A program made the position numbers and the translations under genes. 64,000 nucleotides of DNA from Bacteroidales bacterium (GTDB lineage: Bacteria > Bacteroidota > Bacteroidia > Bacteroidales > Tenuifilaceae), in assembly GCA_013376985.1 (NCBI GenBank), contig JACABB010000002.1:142423-206422 (forward strand), read 5' to 3'. Position 1 is the stretch's first letter, and every line of letters begins with the position of its first letter. Of this stretch, positions 17,642-26,017 are shown piece after piece. The notes beneath the pieces were generated by a model. The model did not search any database. It was not told where the DNA came from and saw nothing but the letters and a program-made list of their open reading frames with translations.

Positions 17642-18102
17642 GTAATTTTTGGTTTCACAAAGATTTGTAAAACCCCAAAGAGCCCTTATGGGTTTTCATG
17701 GGTTATTATAGGTTTTCATAGGTTTTCTTTTTTTAATTAGCTGATGTTTAGTGATATACACATCATTACACGATAATTTAATATATATCTGTATATCAGT
17801 GATTTAAAATAAAAATAGATTAAAATGAACCTCAATTTCAATACTAGGTTGTTTATTTTTTAATGCTTTCATAAAAATACAATTTTGGATTACGGGCAAA
17901 TAAATATAGTTTGATGTGATCAAACAACGTCAATCGGAAATATTCCGCTCGCTAATTCCACTGCTTTATCTCGCTCTACTTTCTGTTTTTTCAACCCTTT
18001 TCCCAGCATTGGGAGATTGAGCTCTGGTTTTCAGGCAAAAATAACATGAAATACCCTGTACTATTTATCAATTATAGTAAGAATCCCTTTTTTTCAAAAG
18101 AA
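17642..18102. other. Intergenic region inside island
   Basis: This 461-bp stretch is AT-rich with scattered short inverted repeats (for example around 17745-17800). Its left part must carry the promoter of the excisionase-like gene. I see no further gene, RNA or clear repeat. Confidence 0.4.
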
Positions 18103-18246
18103 TCAATTAAAGATGAAAGGTCGTAAGTTTAATCCAAGGTTATTTTCCTTGAAAAAGAGCGTTAAAAACTCATTTAATTCTTCAACTAAGTCTTTGCCTA
18201 AATCAGAAGATGTGGCAATTATTGATAAAATAATTGTTTGGTTCAT
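18103..18246 (-). CDS. Possible 47-aa small protein
   Basis: A short frame starts MNQTIILSIIATSSDLGKD and ends NLRPFIFN. It has a beta-strand start followed by an amphipathic helix (LVEELNEFLTLFF), which looks more protein-like than the longer overlapping frame on the other strand. The shape loosely recalls small effector-associated adaptor domains found beside conflict-system genes, which would fit the operon upstream on the same strand. Homology is not established and it may be the remnant of a longer gene. Confidence 0.25.
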   Translation of the reverse strand: MNQTIILSIIATSSDLGKDLVEELNEFLTLFFKENNLGLNLRPFIFN

Positions 18247-18383
18247 AATTCAAGTTGGTACAAAAAATTATAGCAAAAAGTTCTCCAATTTCTATTTCAA
18301 TCACACACAATATAGTTTGGATGAACATTTCTGTGAGCAATTATGTATTATTGCTTTTTAGTCGGTTGGAATGTTCTTGTTAC

Positions 18384-19463
18384 TCATTTCTCATAATCCA
18401 TATAAACCCCAAGCAATCCAGGGGTTACCGTAAAGGTTAATCGTGTTCCATTTCGCAAAACTTTAACTTCTCTCGATTTCAGATTTTGCTTAAAACGTTC
18501 AGACATTCTTTCAATCCCAAACATCTCTATATCATATACTAAATCATTATTATACAACTCAATAATGTCCCCAACTTTGAGACCAACCTTTTCTGCTTCT
18601 GAGTTATTCTTAATTTCTGTTATATATGGTCGTTTATAAAATTTCTTAACATAATTAGTTCTTACTTGATTTTCGTAATTTTTTAATCCAGATACATCGA
18701 GGTTATATTGTCGTAAAGTCTGAAAATCCATCAACAATGATTTGGCAATAAACTCCTCATCTAATTTTAAAGCACCCTTATACTGTTCTATTGCCTTTTC
18801 AACCCCTTGTTTACTAAAAAAAAGTGCATGTCCATAATTCACATCAGGCTTATCTTTCTCATATTCATCGGCTTTTTCCATAATTTCTGATAATAAACTT
18901 AGTGCCGATTTTACATCTCCATTCAATAAGTCTATGTAAGATTTTGAATTTTGAAACATCCTAAGATTCTGTTCACCTAAGAAATCTTCTTGATATATTT
19001 TAATAAAAGAGTCTAACATTGAGCCAATTACCTGAATGCCATTTGGGTAATAAATAAAATGTTTAGAAATATTATCACTCAGCATGAGATTAACCGCATT
19101 ATCATAAAAACTAAAGCCATTTGATAAATTAGCATGATATGCTTCAATACCTTTCATTAGGTTTTCAACAAGGGGTTGTGCGCTGATAGCCCCTTTCTCA
19201 AGTAAAGTAAATTTAATTTGAAACCAATTTACATCAACTATTTCTTGATATTTACTATCGTTTTTTAGCCCTAAGTATTTAGCTGCCTTTGACAAAATAG
19301 CCATTGCTTTGTCGTAGTTGTTATTCACATAGTATTCTCTTTGTGCAACCTGTATTATTGTGCTAACATCTATGTCTTTATCCTTTTCTAAAGTTTGTGA
19401 GTATGCTTTTAATGAAAAGCAAGCGAATAAAACTGCTACTATTAATATTGTTCTCCTTGTCAT
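18384..19463 (-). CDS. Exported protein with C-terminal PDZ domain
   Basis: The product is 353 aa when started at MTRRTILIVAVLFACF, which makes a clean signal peptide ending KAYSQ; ten codons upstream are open but add nothing. The central region is helical and TPR-like (YYVNNNYDKAMAILSKAAKY, KQGVEKAIEQYKGALKLDEE). The last 85 residues form a PDZ domain: ITEIKNNSEAEKVGLKVGDI, then VKVLRNGTRLTFTV. No protease domain is attached, so it probably acts as a periplasmic binding or scaffold protein. It is the last gene of the minus-strand conflict-type operon, 19 bp after the TIR gene. Domain calls are solid; the role is unknown. Confidence 0.75.
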   Translation of the reverse strand: MTRRTILIVAVLFACFSLKAYSQTLEKDKDIDVSTIIQVAQREYYVNNNYDKAMAILSKAAKYLGLKNDSKYQEIVDVNWFQIKFTLLEKGAISAQPLVENLMKGIEAYHANLSNGFSFYDNAVNLMLSDNISKHFIYYPNGIQVIGSMLDSFIKIYQEDFLGEQNLRMFQNSKSYIDLLNGDVKSALSLLSEIMEKADEYEKDKPDVNYGHALFFSKQGVEKAIEQYKGALKLDEEFIAKSLLMDFQTLRQYNLDVSGLKNYENQVRTNYVKKFYKRPYITEIKNNSEAEKVGLKVGDIIELYNNDLVYDIEMFGIERMSERFKQNLKSREVKVLRNGTRLTFTVTPGLLGVYMDYEK

Positions 19464-19482
19464 AATATTATTTTTATAATGG

Positions 19483-22400
19483 TTATAAATCATTCAATGT
19501 GATGCTTTCTATTTTGTCCATGTAATTATTATACTCATTTAACCGATTTGTTTGCGAACAAAAATTTGCTCTCTCTTTTAGAGTGTAAATGCTATTGGGA
19601 TGTTGCCTAACCATTAGTTGGGTATAGAAATCGGCAAAAAGTTGGGCTTCTGGATCGGAATAGACTGCATTTGCTTTATTATTGCTAAAGTAAGTACTCC
19701 AACTCATTGCCAAAGAGTTGTGTTGGTTGATATTTTTGGCATCGTTATTGGAAAAGAAATTTTTCTCAGCTATTCTTTTTGCTTCAGAGAACCAAAATTC
19801 TCCCTGTGCCTTTAAGTAACTTGGGTAGATATTAATAGACTGTAAGACTTGATCGCATCCTAAATCGCACAGTAAATCTAACTGGTTTTTTAAAAGGGTG
19901 TTATCGCTAGGCAATAGTCTCCTTTTTTCGGATGAGGAACAAAACCATTGTTTCAAAGAGTTCTTAGTTGTTAAATTAGAAAAGGCATCAAGCGTAGGCT
20001 CAGGTATTCCGTGGCTATTGAACTGATACCCAGCAATTGTATTTGCGATTTTTATTAGGGTTTTAGTGTCCAGATTAAGGTTTGCTGATGCTAGCTGATC
20101 GCTAAAGAAATAGCTTGAGGTATAGTATAGAAAATCATTTTTGTAAACCTTTAAACCGGCAATATCATCATTAGTAATAAATGGTATACCCAACTCTTCG
20201 CCTGTCCTAATATCATAAGTTTGGATAATGCTTTGCTGACCGAGTTTGGTGGAAAACTGTTCCGTTTCTTTTAAATTAAAAATAAATTCCTTGGAATAAT
20301 GCGATAAGATTTTCAGGTTATCGTTAATAAGTATCACATCTTTAATAACCCCCAGAATTTTAATGTCATTAACAATTTGGCTTTTGGTCTTTAAATCAAA
20401 AACAGACACGATATTACTTTCGGAGATAACTATTAGTTTATTTCCAGCAACAATTAGCTTTTGTATACCAAATGTTGTGGTTATTGGGCTGCTCCATAGA
20501 GAAGTACCATTTTTGTCGAAATAATTTATCTCGCCTAAGCTATGGTTGAAAGTAGAAGCAACAACAATATTTTTACTATTGTCTAACGCTATATCAATTG
20601 GAAAGTATTTTACTTTAACCTCATTCTTTTTTTTGAGGTCTTTAATGTTCCAAAATTCAACCTCGTTATTTGTTGTCCCAATTGCTAATTCATCATTATT
20701 TAAAAATTCAGCAACATCAACATTATCATTACACGAAACTTTATTATATGCAATGCTTTTATTTTTGTTAATAGAAAAACAGCATACATCCGTATTTCTC
20801 CCACCATAAACAGTATAGGCAACAAAACGATCTTCTTTTGAATTAAAAGCAATTTTGGAAATAGGACAATCCAGTTTTGAATGGTATACTTTATTTATTC
20901 GGATGGAATCATTATTAATATTACTTTCTGAATCTTCAAAAGCATAAACATAGATATCTCCTTTACTCGATTCATTCAAAAGATCGCCAGTTCCAACCAC
21001 TAGGTAGTTACCATTAGGAGAAAAACCATACACATTAATTTTGTGATTAAACTTCAAGGGCTTTATGTTTCCACCAATAAATGAGATGAAGCCTTTATCT
21101 CCAAGAATACAGTGTGATGTGGCAATTATATCTTTACTGCTGTTATAACATAATTTATCCGTTACACCCTGAGTGAATCTAATTTTACTCAACTTGAATG
21201 GAGATTTTTGCAAAAGGAATGAAAAGATATTCTTTTGAGTTTTAGCAATCAATTTTTCGTCAGAGGCATCAAATTCTATTGAAACAATATTAAGAGAACC
21301 AGCTAATGCACGAGATGCAAATGTCAGATTACATTCAGGAATATCGTATACATAAAGCTCATTATTGTTGGTCAAAACGGCTAACCTCCTACCATCTTTG
21401 CTATAGCAATAATGTTTCACCTTATCCGAAAGTTCTATACTATGCTCATCTTCATAAGGGTTGAAGATGTTATAAATTTTAATCTCATCCGAAGTATTAA
21501 TATCTTTTGATAATCTGGCAGATATATATATCCCGTTGGGGTTGAAGGACAATTTCTGAAGGTTACCTAAAATATTGCGCTCCCATTTTTTGTATGTTTT
21601 CTCTAGGGGTATAGCTTCAATTGTCGTTTCAATCTCATTTTCTTTTCTATATACAACAACAATATGATTACCCATTGGGGATATTTCTACGTCATTCAAT
21701 GCCCCTTTTATGCGTAAATCTTTTAGTAAAGAAAAAGGCTCAGTGTGGAAAACCCTCAAGCGAAACTCATTTGATTCTGAAAGAAATGTATCAAACTTAT
21801 CTTGAGTAATTTTTTCGTCTTTATAAACTGGCTCAGCTAAAAGCATTATTTTTTCATCCTGCGTAGACCTAAATGAAGGTAAAATTCTTCCCTGATAATA
21901 CAAATCAATGCTACCTATTATGACAGAATCCTTATTTCTTCTGACATTAAATTTTCCATCCTTAATAAAAAAGCCATAAGTTTCTAATGCTGAATAGAAA
22001 GTTAAAGTTTTATTAAACCTCCAATAATTATATGGTTCAAAATCAGGTTGTCTGTTTTCTGTAATTGTATCTAATACTAAATATGATTCTTGAATTAGAA
22101 CACTGTTTAATTTTTTTATTGATGGCTCATAATCTATATTCTCAAGGCTTTTGGTTAGATATGCAATTCCTTTGTTAGTTTTTCCATCATCAATTAGTTT
22201 TGAGGCTTTTTCGTAATTTATGGTTGCCTCTTTTAGGTATTGAATGTATCTGGCATACATCAGTATTCCAATAAAAAGGCCAATGATTATGGTTGCAGCA
22301 CTTGCCCAAGTTATTTTTCTTTGTCTCTCACGTCGTTTATGCCTATCCCATAACTTATCAAAATTTATATCAAATATTCCGGCAACAACCTTTACAAAGG

Positions 22401-22848
22401 CTTTTTGTCTTCCTAGTTCCTCAATTGATGCGCCTGTGATTTCTTTATCTAGCGAAGGAGGATAGCAATTTGGCTCTGAATTGTTGGGAGAGGGAGAACC
22501 AGCAATAATATAAGGGATAATTTTTCTATCCTTGTTTATATTTTTAAATGCATCAACCTCAAAATTAACATACTTTGACTCTGCACTGTTTGGAGAGCAA
22601 ACAACAATTAAAGATTTAGAATCCCTTATGTTATTTCGCATTACATCATTAAGATGACTCCCAGAATCTGCTTCATCGCTGTCCAGAAATATTGGGCTAA
22701 TTTTTTTGGGTAATTCTGGGATTGTCCCTTTTCGTATAGTTTTAGGTATTCTATAGCCTTCAATTTTACGATGTAGGCTCTTTGCTTCTTTTGAATCCTT
22801 GTGATTATAGCTGATAAATGCGTAATATTTGAATACCTGCTTTTCCAT
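19483..22848 (-). CDS. TIR-domain, membrane-anchored beta-propeller protein
   Basis: The product has 1121 aa. Residues 1 to about 150 form a TIR domain: YAFISYNHKDSKEA, the FLDSDEADSGSHL loop, LIVVCSPNSAESKYV and NFEVDAF with Glu97 at the place of the usual catalytic glutamate. A membrane helix follows at about 181-200, then a TPR-like pair, then some 700 residues of irregular WD40/quinoprotein-like propeller blades (SPMGNHIVVVYRKENE, SPNGNYLVVGTGD). Bacterial TIR domains commonly consume NAD or make signal nucleotides in antiviral defence; whether this one is active is unknown. The topology puts TIR inside and the propeller probably outside. The operon context with a caspase-like and a DUF4062-like gene supports a conflict role. 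Confidence 0.82.
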   Translation of the reverse strand: MEKQVFKYYAFISYNHKDSKEAKSLHRKIEGYRIPKTIRKGTIPELPKKISPIFLDSDEADSGSHLNDVMRNNIRDSKSLIVVCSPNSAESKYVNFEVDAFKNINKDRKIIPYIIAGSPSPNNSEPNCYPPSLDKEITGASIEELGRQKAFVKVVAGIFDINFDKLWDRHKRRERQRKITWASAATIIIGLFIGILMYARYIQYLKEATINYEKASKLIDDGKTNKGIAYLTKSLENIDYEPSIKKLNSVLIQESYLVLDTITENRQPDFEPYNYWRFNKTLTFYSALETYGFFIKDGKFNVRRNKDSVIIGSIDLYYQGRILPSFRSTQDEKIMLLAEPVYKDEKITQDKFDTFLSESNEFRLRVFHTEPFSLLKDLRIKGALNDVEISPMGNHIVVVYRKENEIETTIEAIPLEKTYKKWERNILGNLQKLSFNPNGIYISARLSKDINTSDEIKIYNIFNPYEDEHSIELSDKVKHYCYSKDGRRLAVLTNNNELYVYDIPECNLTFASRALAGSLNIVSIEFDASDEKLIAKTQKNIFSFLLQKSPFKLSKIRFTQGVTDKLCYNSSKDIIATSHCILGDKGFISFIGGNIKPLKFNHKINVYGFSPNGNYLVVGTGDLLNESSKGDIYVYAFEDSESNINNDSIRINKVYHSKLDCPISKIAFNSKEDRFVAYTVYGGRNTDVCCFSINKNKSIAYNKVSCNDNVDVAEFLNNDELAIGTTNNEVEFWNIKDLKKKNEVKVKYFPIDIALDNSKNIVVASTFNHSLGEINYFDKNGTSLWSSPITTTFGIQKLIVAGNKLIVISESNIVSVFDLKTKSQIVNDIKILGVIKDVILINDNLKILSHYSKEFIFNLKETEQFSTKLGQQSIIQTYDIRTGEELGIPFITNDDIAGLKVYKNDFLYYTSSYFFSDQLASANLNLDTKTLIKIANTIAGYQFNSHGIPEPTLDAFSNLTTKNSLKQWFCSSSEKRRLLPSDNTLLKNQLDLLCDLGCDQVLQSINIYPSYLKAQGEFWFSEAKRIAEKNFFSNNDAKNINQHNSLAMSWSTYFSNNKANAVYSDPEAQLFADFYTQLMVRQHPNSIYTLKERANFCSQTNRLNEYNNYMDKIESITLNDL

Positions 22849-22945
22849 GGTTTATTTTTTTCTACATGAGTACAATAAAATCCTGATTCAATATTTATAA
22901 AAGGGCAGTAATTCTCTGTTGGGGTTCTATAATAAATTGAATACA

Positions 22946-23536
22946 TTATTTTGCATAAATCCTTTCTGTTTTTAATTCCTGAAGCATCTTCTCATAGTCT
23001 TGAATAACTCTGTAGTAACTTGGTTTTAGAACAACACTTGAACAATTTTCGTAGATTCTTCTAGTATCTTCTAAATTTCTTTCAATTTTTGATATTTGTA
23101 TATCAATTTCATCTTTGCTTCTATTGGATTTAGGTTTATTAATATCTGGAATATTATCCATCCACGAAGGAGTCATTATATCTTTATCTATGAAGGTATT
23201 ATAATTTTGCAGAGGAACGTAAATCCAATAATAGCTGGACCCATCAGGATACGTTATAATTAATTTCTCACCAGATTGCCAAATCCAATTATCTGATAAC
23301 CCTACTGTGAAATAACTTCCAGAAGATAATTTACAATCCCAAGATTTTTCCTGATCCAATTGTTCATTAATACATTTAATTTTAATCTGGACACTATTTT
23401 GAGAAATATTTGTGCCTTTGAAATAGACAAACATATTCCCCGAATAGTCTGTACCATTAAGAAATCCGCCTGATATCTGTCCAATTGACAATAGCGATAC
23501 TAAAGTAAATAATAGTGTAAAAATCATTTTTTTCAT
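22946..23536 (-). CDS. Secreted protein of unknown function
   Basis: The 196-aa product begins MKKMIFTLLFTLVSLLSIGQ, a clear signal peptide. Residues 20 to about 125 look like a beta-sandwich rich in aromatic residues (GSSYYWIYVPLQNYN). The C-terminal 60 residues form a charged, probably coiled helix pair (RSKDEIDIQISKIERNLEDT). I do not recognise a family. It sits between the caspase-like and TIR genes on the same strand, 97 bp before the TIR start, and is probably part of that operon. Only one copy of the flanking 40-bp repeat separates it from the caspase gene, so it may belong to the older part of the operon. Confidence 0.65.
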   Translation of the reverse strand: MKKMIFTLLFTLVSLLSIGQISGGFLNGTDYSGNMFVYFKGTNISQNSVQIKIKCINEQLDQEKSWDCKLSSGSYFTVGLSDNWIWQSGEKLIITYPDGSSYYWIYVPLQNYNTFIDKDIMTPSWMDNIPDINKPKSNRSKDEIDIQISKIERNLEDTRRIYENCSSVVLKPSYYRVIQDYEKMLQELKTERIYAK

Positions 23537-23631
23537 AATTCACTGTTTTTAAAATGTATAGTCTAAAGAAATATTTGTCTTTATCTCATTTTAATTTTCT
23601 TCAAATATCATTTATCGCAATTTTGGGCACA

Positions 23632-23671
23632 ACATCAAAAACAATGATTTTAATATCCTCAGAAGTGAGGA
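23632..23671. repeat. 40-bp direct repeat, left copy
   Basis: This copy matches 31489-31528 at 39 of 40 positions in the same orientation, and contains a small hairpin TCCTCA-gaag-TGAGGA. It lies 3 bp beyond the stop of the caspase-like gene. The other copy lies 118 bp upstream of the GTPase gene, so the pair brackets four genes. Confidence 0.8.
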
Positions 23672-23674
23672 TTG

Positions 23675-24643
23675 TTAGATTCTGTTATCCTTTACTAATC
23701 TCCAGTAGTGATATCCCAAATTTGTAAGTTTACATGCCTTTGAATTCATTGCTGCGAAATACATAAATTGCTCATCGATAGGTACAACTAGTCCAATGCT
23801 TTGTAGTTTTTGAAGATCTTTGAATTTTGCAACATTTTCAAGTTTTGCGTATGGCTCTACTACTTTATGCTCTATATGCAAAGTGTTTGTATCCTCATAG
23901 GATGGATCTAAAGGATAGTGTTCTACTGGTGTAGGAAAATATTCCGTTAATCTTCTCAAAACCTCAATAGGAACTTGAGGCACTATTGTTCGTAGCGAAA
24001 TAAATTTTGTGATATTCGTTTTAAAAACAGGACGTTGATCCCACGATCCTAAAGCCTGATCGATATACGCATAAACACTACCCGGCGTAATATGACCATT
24101 GAGGTCTGCTGCACCACCATGTAAAGCGTCAAGCAACAAATTTGTAAAAACGCCGTGTCCGTTAATTTCTAAGGATGTCTCATTATCCTTGCTTGCGGTA
24201 AGTATCGAAACTCCCTTCGCAATATGAGCGGATCTGTCTCCTGTTATTTTGGGAGAACCAAATGCGCCAGAGTAGCAACAATCAAGTATAATTACCCGAT
24301 TTTTTGCCTCTGATGCATTTGCAGCAATAAGAATCTCATCCATCGAAACCCCCTCATCATTCCGTTCATAATCGGGAGTTACGATATAACCGCCAAGTTC
24401 GTTAATAAAACCATGCCCAGAAAAATAGAATAGTGCGGTATCACTATCTCCACTAAATAATTCAAGAATTAATTTCCTTAAGTTTGCTTTTGTTGGAACA
24501 TCTGTTTTTAGTTTTACGTCGAAATTTGGAGTACCGTCACCATTCTTTTCAATGATACTCGCAAACGCTTCTGCATCATTAACACACCCGCTAAGAGGTG
24601 CGCTGGGGTATTTGTTTATACCAATAACAAGGGCTTTCTTCAT
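23675..24643 (-). CDS. Caspase-like (peptidase C14) protease
   Basis: The 322-aa product starts MKKALVIGINKYPSAPLSG, the usual metacaspase/caspase-like beginning; I reject a 26-codon N-terminal extension that has no homologous character. The catalytic histidine is His77 in YFSGHG and the catalytic cysteine is Cys123 in DCCYSG. The C14 domain spans about 1-235. The last 60 residues look like a winged-helix-type module (LQKLQSIGLVVPIDEQF, LTNLGYHYWRLV). Such proteases act as suicide effectors or signal-cleaving proteins in bacterial conflict systems. It lies 50 bp downstream of the DUF4062-like gene on the same strand. No signal peptide is present, so it is cytoplasmic. The substrate may be encoded beside it. 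Confidence 0.85.
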   Translation of the reverse strand: MKKALVIGINKYPSAPLSGCVNDAEAFASIIEKNGDGTPNFDVKLKTDVPTKANLRKLILELFSGDSDTALFYFSGHGFINELGGYIVTPDYERNDEGVSMDEILIAANASEAKNRVIILDCCYSGAFGSPKITGDRSAHIAKGVSILTASKDNETSLEINGHGVFTNLLLDALHGGAADLNGHITPGSVYAYIDQALGSWDQRPVFKTNITKFISLRTIVPQVPIEVLRRLTEYFPTPVEHYPLDPSYEDTNTLHIEHKVVEPYAKLENVAKFKDLQKLQSIGLVVPIDEQFMYFAAMNSKACKLTNLGYHYWRLVKDNRI

Positions 24644-24693
24644 GATTTTAAAGTTTTTATTTGTTAGAATTTTGTGTATTCTATTTCTACACT

Positions 24694-25791
24694 TTACCTT
24701 TTTGTGATCCTGTTTTTCCAATGCAATGCGTCTTTTTGGATATTTTCATATTTATTAGAGTGCAATTTTCTAAGGAATTCTTGATTTATTTTCCAGCCAA
24801 CGTTACCTTCAACATATGATAATTCATCTAATTCCTCATTATCAAACGCGTGACATTTTTTTAATGTAACTTCTAGTTCATCGATAAAAGTCTTTCTTGG
24901 ATGAATTAAAACAAACATGGAAATAATGTCCACAATTTCAAGTTTTGTTGAAACCAAAAAGTTTTTGACTAAGCCTGAACTAGGATTGTTCTCAATATCT
25001 GTAATATAACTTGCTACAAATTCAATATGCCTATAAATGAATTTTACCCAATCAAACTGGGTTGTTGGTTCTGTACTAACGACAACTTCTAAATCATCAA
25101 AACCAAACCTCGATAAATATTCTTTAACTGCTGAATATTTAAGGCTATTATAAATTGACAACGCATTTTTAAACTCCATTGAACTTATTATTTCAGAAAT
25201 AAATTCAATACCAACATTGTAAATATTAACGATATTCTTTAGGTTGTCAATTATCTCGAAAAGGACACTTGATGGGATACGATAAATAATTTGCTCCATC
25301 ACAAGAGCAAAATGTCTTGTAAATACACATTTAAAACTTTCCAAACTATTAAATGTCCAATAAACTCCAATTGATTTATATTCTTCTTTAAAAAGGTTAA
25401 TCTTTAAGAGTTCAGCTTCATTAATTGAATGAATAGGTATAGGAATTTCTGAAAAATAAAGCATTATATCTTTTTCTAATTTTATTCCTAATCTTAGCTC
25501 CTCTTCTGTACCCGAGCGAGTTAACCCTGTTGGTGTGCCAAAATGAGACCAAAATATCCCTACTATTAAGTCGGCATCTGTTACTATTTGTTTATTTACT
25601 AGTTGCTGAGCCCTATCTCCACTTTCAGGGTAAGAATTTACACTCCAGTGAGAGACGGTTACGATACAATTCTGACTTTTACTGTTTATTTCGTTCCACT
25701 GATTAATCACCTCATTTATAATGCTTATTTCATTTTTTATGTCTGTTGGGCACGAAATTAGCACTGAGTATTTTTTTTGATATTTTAGCAT
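24694..25791 (-). CDS. DUF4062/TIR-like sensor-type protein
   Basis: The 365-aa product has a Rossmann-like N-terminal domain (1 to about 125): YSVLISCPTDIKNEISIINE, then DADLIVGIFWSHFGTPTG, then SGTEEELRLGI and IMLYFSE. This pattern matches the DUF4062 group, related to TIR/nucleoside-transferase folds and common at the head of NTPase or defence proteins. The rest is helical and unrecognised, possibly an interaction domain. It is cytoplasmic, with no signal or membrane helix. It lies between the collagen-repeat membrane protein and the caspase, which suggests a trigger or adaptor role. The domain name rests on motif recognition and is moderately sure. Confidence 0.65.
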   Translation of the reverse strand: MLKYQKKYSVLISCPTDIKNEISIINEVINQWNEINSKSQNCIVTVSHWSVNSYPESGDRAQQLVNKQIVTDADLIVGIFWSHFGTPTGLTRSGTEEELRLGIKLEKDIMLYFSEIPIPIHSINEAELLKINLFKEEYKSIGVYWTFNSLESFKCVFTRHFALVMEQIIYRIPSSVLFEIIDNLKNIVNIYNVGIEFISEIISSMEFKNALSIYNSLKYSAVKEYLSRFGFDDLEVVVSTEPTTQFDWVKFIYRHIEFVASYITDIENNPSSGLVKNFLVSTKLEIVDIISMFVLIHPRKTFIDELEVTLKKCHAFDNEELDELSYVEGNVGWKINQEFLRKLHSNKYENIQKDALHWKNRITKR

Positions 25792-26017
25792 CTTTAATTA
25801 ATTGCATCCATGTTAGTATCGCCATCAATATATCCCAATTTCTAGGGTATCCATTTTGACATCTCGGCATTTGGCGAAATGGCGAGCAGTAATGACTTGG
25901 ATGATTTCATTATTGTACAACAGGCAACAAAAAGAACTGTCTGTATGGTTAACCAAACAATGCCCCCTACGGAAATCTTATACCCCTATTTATTCATTAT
26001 CTTCCGCTCATTAAATA

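Noticed and set aside
18113..18361. 82-aa plus-strand frame
   Set aside because: Composition is not convincing and a more protein-like short frame lies on the other strand in line with the operon.
24644..24721. 26-codon extension of the caspase-like protein
   Set aside because: The family starts at the KKALVIGINKY strand; the extension is basic and low in character.
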